Below are positions 7,878 to 16,262 of a stretch of DNA of 64,000 nucleotides, one piece after another. Every line of letters starts with the position of its first letter. Position 1 is the first letter of the stretch. The stretch is from Achromobacter marplatensis (GTDB taxonomy: Bacteria; Pseudomonadota; Gammaproteobacteria; Burkholderiales; Burkholderiaceae_B), in contig NZ_NJIG01000005.1 of assembly GCF_002209535.1 (NCBI RefSeq), positions 62,001 through 126,000 on the forward strand. The letters are read 5' to 3'. A model generated the notes under the pieces. The model searched no databases. It saw only the letters and a program-made list of their open reading frames with translations, and was not told the origin of the DNA. A program made the translations under genes and the position numbers.

Positions 7878-9206
7878 CTACAGCTTGGCAAACACCTCGT
7901 CGGCCGCCTGCATCAACTGATCCGCGTTCTCCAGGCTGAACGGCAACTGCGGCCGCAGCTTGATGACGTTGCCGCGCAGGCCGGTAGCGCTTAGCAGCAC
8001 GCGGTGTTCGCGCATCAGGTTCACGAATCGATGCGTCTCTTCGGTGGCCGGCGTTTTGGCCGCCTGGTCCTTGACCAGTTCGATACCCATGAACAGGCCG
8101 TCGCCGCGCACATCACCGATCCAAGCATGCTTGCACGCCATCTCGCGGAACTTATCCCGCAGATAGGCGCCCGTGCGCGCCGCGTTGGCCTGCAGGCCTT
8201 CGTCCTGGATGACATCCAGCGTCGCCAGCGCCGCGGCGCAAGACACCGGATTGCCACCGAACGTGTTGAAGTAGCGCGCATCGCGGCCGAAGCGCTCGAA
8301 GATCTCGGGACGCGCCACCACACCGGCTATCGGATGACCGTTGCCCATGGGCTTGCCCATGGTGACGATGTCGGGCACCAGGCCATGGCGCTGGAAACCC
8401 CACATGCACGAACCGGTGCGCGCGAAACCCGCCTGCACTTCGTCGGCGATGAACAGCCCGCCCGCGGCGCGGATGGCCTCGACGGCGGGCGCCAGGAACG
8501 GCGCCGGATCGGTATAGACCCCGTCGCTGGAGAAGACCGTATCCACCAGCAGCGCTGCCGGACGGATGCCATGGCGCAGCATATCGTCGATGGCCTCCTG
8601 CACCCGGGCGGCAAACCACACGCCGATCGTCGCGGGATCGTGCCGGTAGGTGTCGGGCGCGCTCACGGCACGCACGTCGACGCCCAACGGCACGGTCTTG
8701 CCCAGCGAGGGCGACACCGCGGCGACAGCGGCCGTAACGCCGTGGTAGGCCAGTTCCGTCACGATGACGCCGCTGGCGCCTGTGTGGCTGCGCGCAATGC
8801 GCAGCGCCAGGTCGTTGGCCTCGCTGCCGGTGCACGTGAACATCGCCTGCGACAGCCCGGGCGGGAACGTGGCCACGAGGCGCTCTGCGTATTCCACCAC
8901 GCCGTCGTGCAGATAGCGCGTGTGCGTGTTCAGCATCGCGGCCTGATCAGCAATGGCCGCGACCACGCGCGGATGGCTGTGGCCCACCGACGCCACATTG
9001 TTGTAGGCGTCCAGGTAGCGTTCCCCGCCAGCGTCGTAGAGCCACACGCCTTCGCCGCGTACGATGTGCAGCGGATTGTCATAGAACAGCCGATAGGCCG
9101 TTCCGAGAACGCGCTGGCGCCGTTCGATCAGGGCGCGCTCGGCGGCGGGCAGGCTGCCGGCGGCAGCGGGGTCGAACGCGTTCAACATGGCCTTGTCTTT
9201 GCTCAT
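7878..9206 (-). CDS. Class III aminotransferase-fold PLP enzyme, probable O-phosphoamine phospho-lyase
   Basis: PLP enzyme of 442 residues. PLP residues are recognisable: D255 (FIADEVQAGF) and lysine K285 (VTMGKPMGNG). The segment from about 64 to 110, including LDAYNNVASVGHSHPRVV and LNTHTRYLHDGVVEYAERL, closely recalls the mammalian ETNPPL/PHYKPL ammoniophospholyases (AGXT2L1/2), which eliminate phosphate and ammonia from O-phosphoethanolamine or 5-phosphohydroxylysine. That reading is strengthened by the immediately upstream APH-fold kinase, whose stop overlaps this start as ATGA. It is the last gene of the operon. A conventional omega-aminotransferase remains possible, but a kinase partner would then be unexplained. 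Confidence 0.8.
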   Translation of the reverse strand: MSKDKAMLNAFDPAAAGSLPAAERALIERRQRVLGTAYRLFYDNPLHIVRGEGVWLYDAGGERYLDAYNNVASVGHSHPRVVAAIADQAAMLNTHTRYLHDGVVEYAERLVATFPPGLSQAMFTCTGSEANDLALRIARSHTGASGVIVTELAYHGVTAAVAAVSPSLGKTVPLGVDVRAVSAPDTYRHDPATIGVWFAARVQEAIDDMLRHGIRPAALLVDTVFSSDGVYTDPAPFLAPAVEAIRAAGGLFIADEVQAGFARTGSCMWGFQRHGLVPDIVTMGKPMGNGHPIAGVVARPEIFERFGRDARYFNTFGGNPVSCAAALATLDVIQDEGLQANAARTGAYLRDKFREMACKHAWIGDVRGDGLFMGIELVKDQAAKTPATEETHRFVNLMREHRVLLSATGLRGNVIKLRPQLPFSLENADQLMQAADEVFAKL

Positions 9207-10285
9207 GCAGGATTCTCCAAAGTGGCGCCGCAGGTCCGCGACAGAATGTCCCGGGCGCGCCCTTGCGGCAAGGCCGCCAGTCGCGCCAGGCCGATCCAGG
9301 CCGGGGCGTTGTTGCGCAGGATGTAGGTACGGTTTTCGGGGTGCTGCTTGGCTCGCCAGCCCGTGATGGCCACGGTAAGCAGCAGGCGCGCGGCAATCAG
9401 GTCCGGCAGCAGCGCGATCTCCGGATCCGTCAGCGGATTCATGTGGTGGTAGCGGGCCACGCACAGCGCAGCCCGATCCAGCGGGCTGGCCGAATCTTCC
9501 AGCAGGTACGAGCAGGCCACCGCAAGGTCCTGCACGAGCGGCGCCTGCACCATGTCGCCGAAATCGAGAATGGCGGAGATACGGTCAGGCTGCGCCGCGT
9601 CCACCAGGACGTTGTAGGGGTTCAGATCATTGTGGATGACCTGGCGGCGCAGGCCCGGCAGCGCCGGCTGCACATGCGCCATGAACCGCGCCAGGGTGCG
9701 CTCGGCCAGCGCCCGCTGGTCGGCGTCTTCGATGCCGGCTAGCAGATCCGCCACCTGTTCCGCGTGCTGCAGGTCCCACAGCAGCGTGTGGTTCGCAGTC
9801 GGATGCTCGAACCCCCGCAGGGCCAGATCGAAGCCTGCGAGCGCGTGGCCCAGAGCCTGCGCCTGCGACGCGCTGCGTGGGGTCCTGTAGAGCGGCGTGC
9901 CGGACAGAAAGGTGATCACCCGGATGGCGCGGCGCCCCCCCGCCGGCCCGTCATGCCAATGCACGTAGCGGCCGTCGCGCGTCAACAGCAGGTGCGGCAC
10001 CGGCAGGCTGCTGTCGGCATGCATCAGATGCAGCTGCGCCTGCGTCTGGAAGTCCGTCACCGCCGGATCCTCGGCGGGATGCGTGGCTTTCAGGACATAG
10101 GCGCTGCCATCGTCCAAGCGCAGGTGAAAATTCTGGTCACGCTCGCTGCTGAGCAATTCCGCCTGGGCGCGCAGCCCGAAGACGTCCCAGGCAATCGCGC
10201 GGGCATCGTCGATGGTCAGTTTCGGGGCTTCGGCCGCAAAGAGCGCCTGTTCGGCCGTGGGGGTCGCGGTGCTGCGGATCGTCAT
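9203..10285 (-). CDS. APH-fold small-molecule kinase, hydroxylysine kinase-like
   Basis: Aminoglycoside-phosphotransferase-fold kinase, 360 residues, predicted to phosphorylate the hydroxyl group of a small amine using a nucleoside triphosphate. It has the ATP-binding Lys (YVLK, K66), the catalytic loop H218-N-D220-L-N-P-Y-N225 and the metal-binding D241-F-G-D244. The ERDQNFHLR segment (48-56) resembles the corresponding part of hydroxylysine kinase (HYKK/AGPHD1). Both ends are translationally coupled: its ATG overlaps the M20 stop, and its TGA overlaps the phospho-lyase ATG (ATGA each). Together kinase and phospho-lyase would convert a hydroxy-amine to an aldehyde plus ammonia and phosphate. 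An antibiotic-resistance or choline/homoserine kinase role is less likely in this context. Confidence 0.8.
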   Translation of the reverse strand: MTIRSTATPTAEQALFAAEAPKLTIDDARAIAWDVFGLRAQAELLSSERDQNFHLRLDDGSAYVLKATHPAEDPAVTDFQTQAQLHLMHADSSLPVPHLLLTRDGRYVHWHDGPAGGRRAIRVITFLSGTPLYRTPRSASQAQALGHALAGFDLALRGFEHPTANHTLLWDLQHAEQVADLLAGIEDADQRALAERTLARFMAHVQPALPGLRRQVIHNDLNPYNVLVDAAQPDRISAILDFGDMVQAPLVQDLAVACSYLLEDSASPLDRAALCVARYHHMNPLTDPEIALLPDLIAARLLLTVAITGWRAKQHPENRTYILRNNAPAWIGLARLAALPQGRARDILSRTCGATLENPA

Positions 10286-11580
10286 GCGGCGATCTCTTCC
10301 AGGCCGCACCATTCGGCAATGAACAATGCGATGGTCTGCGTCACCTTGCGCACCGATTCCAGGTTCACCGATTCGTCGTTGCCGTGCGGCATGCGGCACT
10401 CCGGGCCGTAGACGATGGCCGGCGTATCCGCGTAGAGGCCATAGAACCGGGCGTCGGTCGCGGCCGAGGTGACGTATTCCTGCAGCGGTTCGTTGAAGAC
10501 CGCCTCATGGCTGACCCGCAGCGCCGCCTCGACGTCCTCGGAATCCTTCAGTTCATAGCCTTCGGCCATGAAGCCGTGGTAGATCACCTTGGGCGGGTGC
10601 TTGGCGAGGAAGGGATCGCGCGCCGCCACTTCCGCGACGAACGCTTCGATCTCCGCGCGGGCGGCCTCCAGGCTCTGGCCCGGGAACACCGCGACGCGCA
10701 TGTCGAAGGTGCACCAGGCGGGCACGCTGGAGGGCCAGTCGCCGCCGGCGATCTTGCCCAGGTTGAAGCGGATGGGATGCGGATGGTTGCAGAAATGAGT
10801 GTGCTCGCATTTGCGGCCATTCCAGCGTTCTTCCAGTTCGTCCATCGCCTGAATCATGAAGATGGCTTTCTGGATGGCGTTGGCGCCCGCCCCCGAGAAC
10901 GCCGCCGACGCGTGCTGGGGGTCGCCGTCGACCTGCACCTGGAACCACATGGGCCCGACCTGGGCGCGCATCAGCATCGGCAGCAGCGGTTCGGGAATGA
11001 ATGCGGCATCGGCGCGGTAGCCGCGCTGCAGGCAGGCCAATGCGCCGTTGCCGGTGCACTCTTCTTCCACCACGGATTGCAGGAACACGTCGGCCGCCGG
11101 CTGCAGCCCCACCCGGCGCAGCGCGTCCAGCGCCGCCATGCAGGCGATGAGGCCCGATTTCATGTCGCCCGCGCCGCGTCCGTGCATCCAGCCGTCGATG
11201 ATGGCGGGATCGTAGGGGTCGCGGCTCCATTGCGACCGGGGCCCCACGGGCACCACGTCGATATGGCCGTTCAGGATCAGCGACCGGCCCTGGCGGGTGC
11301 GCGAGCGGTGGGTGCCTACCACGTTGAATGCGTTGTCGTACGAGATGGCTACCGGCGAGAAACCCGGCATGTGCTTGATGGCGTCGATGTCGATCTGCCA
11401 GCGGTCCACGTCATAGCCGCGCGCCGCGTACTGCGCCGCCATGAAATCCTGCGCGGCCGCCTCTTCGCCGCGCTGCGAGGGAATTCGGACCAACTGCGCC
11501 AGCGTATCGGTCTGGTCGGCATAGCCGTCATTGACGGCCGCGAGAATGCGCGCTTTCAGCGCTTGGGTCAGCTCGGGCAT
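10282..11580 (-). CDS. M20 family metallohydrolase (ArgE/DapE-like deacylase)
   Basis: Cytoplasmic di-zinc amidohydrolase of 432 residues, of the ArgE/DapE/CPG2 family, expected to remove an acyl group or cleave a dipeptide. Metal and catalytic residues are visible: H106 and D108 (NGHIDVVP), bridging D139 (GRGAGDMKSG), catalytic E172 with E173 (VVEEECTG), E197 and H399 (RMPHGNDES). A dimerisation insert lies near residues 205-320. It is the first gene of the operon and is coupled to the kinase by an ATGA overlap. In this position it would release the free hydroxy-amine from an N-acylated or peptide-linked precursor before phosphorylation. The promoter region carries two TGGCTAT direct repeats. 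Confidence 0.85.
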   Translation of the reverse strand: MPELTQALKARILAAVNDGYADQTDTLAQLVRIPSQRGEEAAAQDFMAAQYAARGYDVDRWQIDIDAIKHMPGFSPVAISYDNAFNVVGTHRSRTRQGRSLILNGHIDVVPVGPRSQWSRDPYDPAIIDGWMHGRGAGDMKSGLIACMAALDALRRVGLQPAADVFLQSVVEEECTGNGALACLQRGYRADAAFIPEPLLPMLMRAQVGPMWFQVQVDGDPQHASAAFSGAGANAIQKAIFMIQAMDELEERWNGRKCEHTHFCNHPHPIRFNLGKIAGGDWPSSVPAWCTFDMRVAVFPGQSLEAARAEIEAFVAEVAARDPFLAKHPPKVIYHGFMAEGYELKDSEDVEAALRVSHEAVFNEPLQEYVTSAATDARFYGLYADTPAIVYGPECRMPHGNDESVNLESVRKVTQTIALFIAEWCGLEEIAA

Positions 11581-11611
11581 GGATGTTCCACGGTTAGGGA
11601 CAATGCCAAAG

Positions 11612-11669
11612 ATGATAGGGGCAATTGGCGCTAAGTCAGATAGCCAATCCCAAGCAGTTCATATAGCCA
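11612..11669 (-). promoter_or_regulatory. Promoter and MocR-type direct repeats of the M20-kinase-phospho-lyase operon
   Basis: Read on the minus strand, TGGCTATATG (11669-11660) and TGGCTATCTG (11646-11637) are direct repeats with a 23-base period. The second overlaps a possible -35, CTGACT (11639-11634), which is followed 16 bases later by TATCAT (11617-11612) as -10. The same TGGCTAT core forms the palindrome between the MHS transporter and the MocR-type regulator. Repeats overlapping the -35 fit GabR-like activation; this is inference from position. Confidence 0.5.
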
Positions 11670-11725
11670 CTTTTGGGCATTCCCCATGCGGAGTATCTGC
11701 GCCGGGATCTCATTCGTGCGCAGGG

Positions 11726-12688
11726 TCACTGATAGCGTTCGCGATATCCCACCGGCGACATGCCGCAGTACTTACTGAAGATGTCCCGAAATGCCTTCGT
11801 GTCGTTGTAGCCGACTTCGTACATCACTTCCGACACGCTCTTGCGCGAGGTCTCCAGCCGCTTCTTCGCGGCTTCGACGCGGACCCGCTGCACGTATTCC
11901 ACGATGCTGTTTCCGGTGGCCTGCCGGAACCGCCGTTCCAACGTACGGCGGCCCATCGCATGGCGGTCGGCCAGATCTTCCACGGTGATCTTTTCCGTGT
12001 AGCGGCCTTCGATGTCGTTCTGCACGGCGCGCACGACGTCGTCGGCATGGCCCTTCTGGCCCATGAACACCGAGAACGGCAGCTGGCTCTGGCGGCTCCA
12101 GTCCAGCTGAAAGTACTTGGCGCACCAGATGGCGGTGTCGCGGTCGGTGTATTTCTCGATCAGGTGCAGCACCAGATGCGCCGCCGAAAACGCGCCGCCG
12201 CTGGTGTAGATGCCGTTGTCGGCCATGACGATCCGGTCGCAGACCCACTCCACGTTCGGGAACAGGCTGGCGTACAGGTTCTGCGCCACCCAATGCACCA
12301 CCGCCTGCTGGCCATCCAGCACTCCGCCTGCCGCCAGCAGCGCGGCTCCCATGCACAAACTGGCGACTTCGCCGCCTTCGCGGTGATGGCGCGACAACCA
12401 GTCAATGAGTTCACGGTTGGACAGCACGGCATCGGACACCGCGCCCAGCAGCGGCGGCGCGATGCAGATGTCGATGTCCGGCTGATCGGCCAGCACCAGG
12501 TCGGCCTGCACCTTGATGCGGCCGTCGTCCAGGCTGACCTCGCGGGTCAACGCCAGCGTGCGCACCAGGAACCGCGGTTCGCGGCCATGCGCGGCCAGAT
12601 ACTCATTGGCTACCAGAAAGCCATGGCGCGCGGTTTCCAGGGAAGCGATATTGGCTCCCGTCGGCAAAAGGAAAGCGACGTTTTTCAT
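11726..12688 (-). CDS. GlxA-type AraC family transcriptional regulator (DJ-1/PfpI domain + AraC HTH)
   Basis: Transcriptional regulator of 320 residues. An N-terminal DJ-1/PfpI-like sensor domain (about 1-180, with VASLCMGAALLAAGG at the nucleophile elbow) is joined to a C-terminal AraC double helix-turn-helix (about 220-320, with ITVEDLADRHAMGRRTLERR and VMYEVGYNDTKAFRDIFSKY). The ATG at 12688 is chosen because the DJ-1 strand (MKNVAFLLPTG) starts there, with GGAG 10 bases upstream; the open frame runs further upstream but without family similarity. Relatives control amino-acid, betaine or nicotinate-type catabolism. It follows the start of the M20 operon on the same strand and is divergent from the DUF1428 gene. 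Its target is not evident. Confidence 0.88.
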   Translation of the reverse strand: MKNVAFLLPTGANIASLETARHGFLVANEYLAAHGREPRFLVRTLALTREVSLDDGRIKVQADLVLADQPDIDICIAPPLLGAVSDAVLSNRELIDWLSRHHREGGEVASLCMGAALLAAGGVLDGQQAVVHWVAQNLYASLFPNVEWVCDRIVMADNGIYTSGGAFSAAHLVLHLIEKYTDRDTAIWCAKYFQLDWSRQSQLPFSVFMGQKGHADDVVRAVQNDIEGRYTEKITVEDLADRHAMGRRTLERRFRQATGNSIVEYVQRVRVEAAKKRLETSRKSVSEVMYEVGYNDTKAFRDIFSKYCGMSPVGYRERYQ

Positions 12689-12951
12689 CGCCGGGCAGCT
12701 CCGAAGATGCCCCCTGGGAAGAGGGCCACAAACCCGCGCAGCGGATGCGGCGCGGCGGCGTTTTTCCAGACGCCAAGCATACGCCTGCCGACTGTCGCAA
12801 TCCACCTGCAAGAATGTCGCAATCCCCTATCTGAAACCGCCCCCAATCCCGATACAGTGACATCTGCCGGCATCCAGGCCGGCCAGTGGCGAGCGTGACC
12901 AGCGGGCATGCCCATCGCCCAATAGAACAACATGGATCAAAGGAGTGTTCG

Positions 12952-13308
12952 ATGGAAAAGTACATAGATGGTTACCTGCTTGCCGTGCCCCGCGCCAAGC
13001 TGTCGACGTACAAGAACATGGCGGAACAGGCCATGGCCGTCTGGATGGAGCACGGCGCGCTGGACTACCGGGAATGCGTGGCGGAAGACATTGACAGGGA
13101 GGGCTTCGGCTCATTCACCGCGGCCGCGGGCGCCAAAGAGGACGAAACGGTGGTGTTCGCCTGGGTCGTGTTCGAAAACAAGGCCGAACGCGACCGGATC
13201 AACGCCCTCGTCATGGCGGATCCCAGGTTGACCGGCATGTCCTGCGAAGGCATTTTCGATTTCAAACGCATGTGCCTGGGCGGCTTCAATACCTTGGTCG
13301 GCAAATAA
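12952..13308 (+). CDS. DUF1428 family protein
   Basis: Small soluble protein of 118 residues matching the DUF1428 (YbaA-like) family, an alpha/beta dimeric ferredoxin-like fold of unknown function. Typical features are the MEKYIDGYLLAVPRAKLSTY start, the central AWVVFENKAERDRIN and the MADPRL segment. The ATG at 12952 is supported by AGGAG at 12941-12945; an upstream in-frame codon would add 22 unrelated residues. Members are often found beside glyoxalase-like proteins, as here with the VOC protein 120 bases downstream. No active-site residues can be assigned. Confidence 0.85.
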   Translation: MEKYIDGYLLAVPRAKLSTYKNMAEQAMAVWMEHGALDYRECVAEDIDREGFGSFTAAAGAKEDETVVFAWVVFENKAERDRINALVMADPRLTGMSCEGIFDFKRMCLGGFNTLVGK

Positions 13309-13313
13309 AAATC

Positions 13314-13339
13314 GGGCGGCCTGTCGAAATCGGCCGCCC
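13314..13339 (+). terminator. Hairpin after the DUF1428 gene
   Basis: GGGCGGCC (13314-13321) and GGCCGCCC (13332-13339) form an 8-base GC stem with a 10-base loop six bases after the stop codon. The following bases (TCGTTCGTCGT) are not a clear T-run, so this is a weak or partial terminator candidate. Confidence 0.45.
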
Positions 13340-13429
13340 TCGTTCGTCGTAGAGAAAGGAGGCGCCCGAACCGCATGGCATCCGGGCGCTCTGTCCCCCA
13401 CCGATAGTCCACGATTCTGGAGACACACC

Positions 13430-13930
13430 ATGGCCACGCCCGCAAAGAATCCCATCCCCGACGGCATGCACACGCTGACCGCGCACATCGTGTGCGAAGG
13501 CGCCTCGGATGCCATCGCTTTCTACAAGAAAGCCTTCAACGCCGAAGAGCTCGCGCGCCTGCCGGGGCCCAACGGCAAGGTCATGCATGCCGCCATCCGC
13601 ATCGGGGATTCCGTGCTGATGCTGATGGACGATTTCCCTGAATGGGGCAGCCTGGGCGCCAAGGCGCTGAAAGGCTCCCCGGTGACGCTGCATCTGTACA
13701 TGAAAGACGTGGACGCGGCGATGAAGCAGGCCGTGGCGGCCGGCGCCACCGTGACGATGCCGGTGGCTGACATGTTCTGGGGCGACCGCTATGGCCAGGT
13801 CGTGGATCCGTTCGGCCACCGCTGGTCCATCGCCACGCATCAGTTCGATTATTCGCCCGAGGAAATCCAGCAGAACATGGCAAAGATGGGCGAAATGACC
13901 GGCTGCGGCGACCCGGCCGCCAAGCAGTAA
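13430..13930 (+). CDS. VOC superfamily (PhnB/glyoxalase-like) protein
   Basis: Soluble 166-residue protein of the vicinal-oxygen-chelate fold, PhnB-like subgroup. Two beta-alpha-beta-beta-beta repeats are recognisable: TLTAHIVCEGASDAIAFYKK with HAAIRIGDSVLMLMDD, then VTLHLYMKDVDAAMKQAVAA with the C-terminal DRYGQVVDPFGHRWSIATH. The last motif is the standard ending of these domains. Family members include metalloenzymes and binding proteins, and many have unknown roles. The His in HRWSIATH and the absence of a full glyoxalase I ligand set mean no reaction can be named. It follows the DUF1428 gene on the same strand. Confidence 0.85.
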   Translation: MATPAKNPIPDGMHTLTAHIVCEGASDAIAFYKKAFNAEELARLPGPNGKVMHAAIRIGDSVLMLMDDFPEWGSLGAKALKGSPVTLHLYMKDVDAAMKQAVAAGATVTMPVADMFWGDRYGQVVDPFGHRWSIATHQFDYSPEEIQQNMAKMGEMTGCGDPAAKQ

Positions 13931-13937
13931 CGGCGGC

Positions 13938-14450
13938 TTACTGCGAATACGGCCCCAGGAAATCCAGCTTGCCGATTTTCACGCCGGCATTGCGCAAGAT
14001 CGCGTACGCGGTCGTGACGTGGAAATAGAAGTTGGGCAGCGCAAACGTCAGCAGGTAGTCCTCGCCGGTGAACTCCGGCTTGAAGTCGCCGAAGTTCACG
14101 ACGACCTTGCGGCTTTCCGCGCCGTCCACTTGTTCGGGCGTCACGCTTTGCAGGTAGGCGATGGTGTCGGCGATGCGCTGCTGCAACTGCGCGAAGGTCG
14201 TCTCTTCATCCGGAAACTTCGGGGCCTGGCCCTGAGACAAGCGCTGCACGGCAAACTTGGCGGCGTCGCTGGCGCGCTGGATCTGGCCTGACAGGGGATA
14301 CATGTCGGGCGCCAGGCGTGCATTGACGAGCGAGGCGGGGTCGAGCCCTTCGGCCTGGGCATGGGCGACGGCCTTTTCCAGCAGGTCGGCCAGCACGGTC
14401 ATGCCGCGAACGAAGACAGGCACGGACGCCCGATAAATAGAGAGGGACAT
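13938..14450 (-). CDS. DUF1993 family protein
   Basis: Soluble 170-residue protein resembling the DUF1993 family, whose members fold as a DinB/YfiT-like four-helix bundle. Recognisable parts are the N-terminal segment VPVFVRGMTVLADLLEKAVA, the middle FAQLQQRIADTIAYLQSVTP and the C-terminal LPNFYFHVTTAYAILRNAGV and KLDFLG. The His in FYFHVTTAY is a conserved family position. Function is unknown. It converges on the VOC-protein gene with only 7 bases between stop codons and stands alone as a single-gene unit. Confidence 0.8.
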   Translation of the reverse strand: MSLSIYRASVPVFVRGMTVLADLLEKAVAHAQAEGLDPASLVNARLAPDMYPLSGQIQRASDAAKFAVQRLSQGQAPKFPDEETTFAQLQQRIADTIAYLQSVTPEQVDGAESRKVVVNFGDFKPEFTGEDYLLTFALPNFYFHVTTAYAILRNAGVKIGKLDFLGPYSQ

Positions 14451-14590
14451 AGCAGAGATTTCCAGAAAAGCCAGCCTGGGCGAAGCACGCGCTCCGCCTG
14501 CGTCAGGAATGCGGCGATCTTACGCCGCGCCCCCCGTTTCCGCAGCCGGCGGCCTCGACAACTGCATTCCCGATTCGCGAACAATGGTGC

Positions 14591-15682
14591 CTACGGCGGC
14601 GATTGGCCGGCGCCCGTCCGGCGCAAGCCCTGGAAGAATCGCCACACCAGCGCCGAGGCATCGGGGCCGCCGCGCGCGTGGTATTTCACCGACCCATCGC
14701 CGCCGCTCCAGGCGTGCTCCAGCCGCGTGATTTCACATAGGCGCAAGATCGTCTTGCGTCCGCGCAGCAAGTCCACGCGGCGGTACGCCTTGTCGGTGCC
14801 CAGCCCCAGCACGCGCTCGACCGGCACGTTTTCCGGGCTCAGGTCGTTCAACGCACGGAACTGTTCGAACAGTTGCTTGCCGTTGCGGGGCGCCACCGTC
14901 GCGTCCAACTGGCCTTGCAAAATCAACGCGGGCATGCCCAGACGGAATACAGCGGGGTTGGCCACGCCTTCCAGCAACGGCAGCAAGGGCTTGAGACTGC
15001 CGCGCCGCATGGTGCCGATGCCGCCCGTGGCGCTATGGGCATCGCCCACGACCGGGCCGGAATGCATGGCCACGGCGGCGATCAACGCAGGATGCCGCAA
15101 TGCCACCAACGCCGCCATGCCCGCCCCCGCGGACAGGCCCGCGATGTAGACCCGCTCCGGGTCCAGCCCGTGCCGCGCGACTTCCGATCGGATCAGCGCC
15201 GCGATCAGGTCGGCCTCGGCGCCCCCATGCGGGTCATCGGGCTGGAACCACCGCCAGCAGCGCTGGACCTGACGCGTCATGGATTGCTGCGGGTACAGCA
15301 CCATGAAACTGCCTGCGTCGGCCCACTGATTCATGCGCGAGCCGCGGGCAAATGCCAGCGACGTCTGGCGGCATCCATGCAGCATCACCACCAGCGGCAT
15401 GCCGGCGCGTGGCGCAGATACCGGGGTGTAGCGCGCGAAGGTCAGTTGACGCCCCGCGCCGTCAGAGAATTGCCGCGACGATTCCCAACGGCCGCCGCCC
15501 AATGAAGGCGCGGCCGGCTGGCGGGGCGTGGCGGCCGGCGGCGCCGGCTTGGCTGCCGCCTTGCGTACCGACGTGGTTCGCTTCCTGGCGGCCTTGGGGG
15601 CTGCCATGCGCATCGCGGCGCGCTGGAGTTTGCTTAGTTTCTTTGCGGCTTTGAAAAACAGGCTGGTAAAACTGCGCGCCAT
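14591..15682 (-). CDS. PHB depolymerase family alpha/beta-hydrolase (LpqC-like esterase)
   Basis: Alpha/beta-hydrolase of 363 residues of the PHB depolymerase/LpqC family. It has the oxyanion segment MLHGCRQTSLAFA, the nucleophile elbow GLSAGAGMAAL, the acidic residue in GQLDATVAP, and the His in LEHAWSGGD. Ahead of the catalytic domain is an Ala/Lys-rich basic region of about 75 residues with no clear signal peptide. It may therefore be intracellular, for example a granule-associated polyester or feruloyl-type esterase. The start at 15682 has GAGG upstream; the longer frame is not supported. It is a single-gene unit. Substrate is inferred only at family level. Confidence 0.85.
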   Translation of the reverse strand: MARSFTSLFFKAAKKLSKLQRAAMRMAAPKAARKRTTSVRKAAAKPAPPAATPRQPAAPSLGGGRWESSRQFSDGAGRQLTFARYTPVSAPRAGMPLVVMLHGCRQTSLAFARGSRMNQWADAGSFMVLYPQQSMTRQVQRCWRWFQPDDPHGGAEADLIAALIRSEVARHGLDPERVYIAGLSAGAGMAALVALRHPALIAAVAMHSGPVVGDAHSATGGIGTMRRGSLKPLLPLLEGVANPAVFRLGMPALILQGQLDATVAPRNGKQLFEQFRALNDLSPENVPVERVLGLGTDKAYRRVDLLRGRKTILRLCEITRLEHAWSGGDGSVKYHARGGPDASALVWRFFQGLRRTGAGQSPP

Positions 15683-15796
15683 TGCTAGGCCTCGGCCAGT
15701 AAACCTTCTCGACTTCGCGTCGGCGTCTAGACGCCGCGGGGCCGCTCGCTGCGGCACGCCGGCCATCGCGCCCGCAAGGTCACGGACGCCTGGATC

Positions 15797-15976
15797 TCAG
15801 AATCTTGGAGCCGGACCGGGACCGCCCGTCAACAATTGCAGACAGGAGATCAACGCAACGGCGATCGTAAGGATGGACAATACCCTGACCACTTTACTGG
15901 AGTCGGGACGCGTCAACATGGCTGTCATCCGCGTAACGATGTATGCCCCAACCATAAGGCCAATTGCCGGAATCAT
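15797..15976 (-). CDS. Small two-helix membrane protein of unknown function
   Basis: A 59-residue protein with two predicted transmembrane segments (IPAIGLMVGAYIVTRM and VVRVLSILTIAVALISCLQL) and a short polar, proline-rich tail. The ATG at 15976 is preceded by a near-ideal Shine-Dalgarno (GGGGAGG, 5 bases upstream), which argues that this short frame is really translated even though the open frame extends further upstream. I do not recognise a named family. It lies between the esterase gene and the hemolysin III-type gene and belongs to no obvious operon. Confidence 0.65.
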   Translation of the reverse strand: MIPAIGLMVGAYIVTRMTAMLTRPDSSKVVRVLSILTIAVALISCLQLLTGGPGPAPRF

Positions 15977-16262
15977 CGGTGCCTCCCCTAAGAGTTTCTG
16001 TTGCGGCCGCGCGGTCGCGCAGTTCGCGGACGCGAGCCCGGGAAAAAGAACGTACACCGCCTCTGCGGACGGATTTATTTCTGCGTGAAATGTATCACAG
16101 AGTAACTTCGCAGCCGCGCATTGCTACGCGCCCGCCCCTTGTCCGATTTGCACAAGATCAAGCCGGCCCGCATCAATCGCTCCCACCTGCGCGCGGCCGC
16201 TTGAGCGCGCCGCGCAAAGCGCCTATGGTGTAAGCCTTGCACCAACACAACAAGACGCATTC

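Noticed and set aside
9203..10285. Aminoglycoside-resistance phosphotransferase
   Set aside because: Only the fold is shared; the operon context with a class III PLP enzyme and M20 hydrolase and the ERDQNFH segment point to metabolic hydroxylysine-kinase-like function.
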